Shown here one piece after another: positions 63,347-64,000 of a stretch of DNA of 64,000 nt. The DNA is taken from assembly GCF_001439805.1 (NCBI RefSeq), contig NZ_JYLK01000001.1:248001-312000 (forward strand). Reading direction: 5' to 3'. Within the stretch, counting starts at the first letter, position 1; the number at the start of each line of letters is the position of its first letter. A program made the position numbers and the translations under genes. This DNA is from Pseudomonas trivialis (lineage in GTDB: Bacteria; Pseudomonadota; Gammaproteobacteria; Pseudomonadales; Pseudomonadaceae). The notes below the pieces were generated by a model. The model did no database searches. It was not told the origin of the DNA and was given only the letters and a program-made list of their open reading frames with translations.

Positions 63347-64000
63347 TTAAACCTGGTTCAGCCGTTGGGCGATAAAAGAGATCAGTTGGCGGGCAATCTT
63401 GCCCTTGCTGGTCTGGGCGAAAAGGGTGGCATGCAGCTCGCGGTCAATCACGCTGCAGGCGTTTTCCTCGCTGTTGAAGCCGATGCTGGGGTTGGCGACA
63501 TCATTGGCAACGATCAGGTCGAGGTTTTTGTCTTTCAGTTTGCGAGCGGCGTAGTCGAGCAAGTGCTCGGTTTCGGCGGCGAAACCGACGCTGAACGGGC
63601 GATCCGGGCGGGTGGCGATGGTGGCCAGGATGTCCGGGTTGCGCACCATTTGCAGGAGCAGGCCGTCACCGCTCGTAGGGTCTTTCTTGAGCTTTTGCGG
63701 GGCGATGACTTCCGGGCGGTAATCCGCAACCGCTGCCGAGGCGATAAACAGGTCGCACGGAATCGCGGCTTCACAGGCCGCCAGCATGTCCCGGGCGCTG
63801 ACTACGTCGATTCGCGTGACGCGATCGGGGGTCGGCAAATGCACCGGACCGGTGATCAGGGTGACGCGTGCGCCTGCCTCGACCGCCGCTTCTGCCAGCG
63901 CAAAGCCCATTTTTCCTGAGCTATGGTTGGTGATGTAGCGCACCGGGTCGATGTTTTCCTGGGTCGGGCCGGCGGTGATCAGTACGTGTTTGCCGGTCAG
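63347..64000 (-). CDS. coaBC: CoaBC, phosphopantothenoylcysteine synthetase part (5' end missing)
   Basis: This is the C-terminal part of the bifunctional enzyme that joins cysteine to 4'-phosphopantothenate and decarboxylates the product in coenzyme A synthesis. The visible 217 residues are the CoaB synthetase domain: [20 protein letters not shown] at the window edge, then [29 protein letters not shown] and [14 protein letters not shown]. The reading frame runs off the window, so the CoaC flavoprotein part lies outside. dut follows 5 bp downstream. Confidence 0.93.
   Translation of the reverse strand: MTGKHVLITAGPTQENIDPVRYITNHSSGKMGFALAEAAVEAGARVTLITGPVHLPTPDRVTRIDVVSARDMLAACEAAIPCDLFIASAAVADYRPEVIAPQKLKKDPTSGDGLLLQMVRNPDILATIATRPDRPFSVGFAAETEHLLDYAARKLKDKNLDLIVANDVANPSIGFNSEENACSVIDRELHATLFAQTSKGKIARQLISFIAQRLNQV

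Overview
This 64 kb window is high-GC chromosomal DNA from a Pseudomonas, most likely of the P. fluorescens group. The evidence is the gene order around phoBR, ubiAC, rubA, oxyR-recG, spoT-rpoZ-gmk, crc-pyrE and algC-dut-coaBC, together with the REP/REPIN repeats (tgtgggaggg...cttgctccc) scattered through intergenic gaps. No tRNA, rRNA, integrase, transposase or CRISPR array was found.

Left flank (1-8.5 kb): the end of a response-regulator/PilZ-like gene, a CorC-like membrane CBS protein, the phosphate two-component genes phoR and phoB with a readable Pho-box promoter, a small secreted repeat protein, ubiA-ubiC (first steps of ubiquinone synthesis), rubredoxin and its reductase, and an HU-family DNA-binding protein closed by a strong terminator.

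Centre (8.6-43.7 kb): a complete type VI secretion system (T6SS) with the gene set of the P. aeruginosa H1-T6SS. Two divergent operons leave a 393-bp promoter region at 26.3-26.7 kb. The leftward one carries tssA-tssB-tssC-hcp-(tae4-immunity)-tssE-tssF-tssG-clpV-vgrG and probably kptA. The rightward one carries fha-tssJ-tssK-tssL-tssM-tagF-pppA-ppkA-tagT-tagS-tagR, then tagQ. This gives all 13 core Tss components plus the threonine-phosphorylation module (PpkA/PppA/Fha/TagF with the TagQRST sensor). The effector end (8.6-13.5 kb) holds an Eag-type chaperone gene and two tandem PAAR effectors. Their N-terminal delivery halves are about 89% identical, their C-terminal toxin domains are unrelated, and each is followed by its own small candidate immunity gene. 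A convergent kptA (NAD-dependent RNA 2'-phosphotransferase) and a broken ORF lie between these and vgrG. A Tae4 peptidoglycan amidase and a lipoprotein immunity candidate sit inside the structural operon, between hcp and tssE, where P. aeruginosa carries tagJ.

Right flank (43.8-64 kb): an SCP2-like protein, an HDOD regulator, oxyR-recG, an exbB-exbD-tonB energy-transduction operon, an SDR-type epimerase, a lipoprotein, ridA, spoT, rpoZ, gmk, yicC, rph, a DUF4870 protein, crc, pyrE, argB, algC, dut and the C-terminal part of coaBC.

The main points for a second look are the modular effector locus (two swappable toxins with no function I can assign), the KptA enzyme linked to vgrG, the effector/immunity pair in the tagJ position, and the TGTGACA motif cluster in the central T6SS promoter region.
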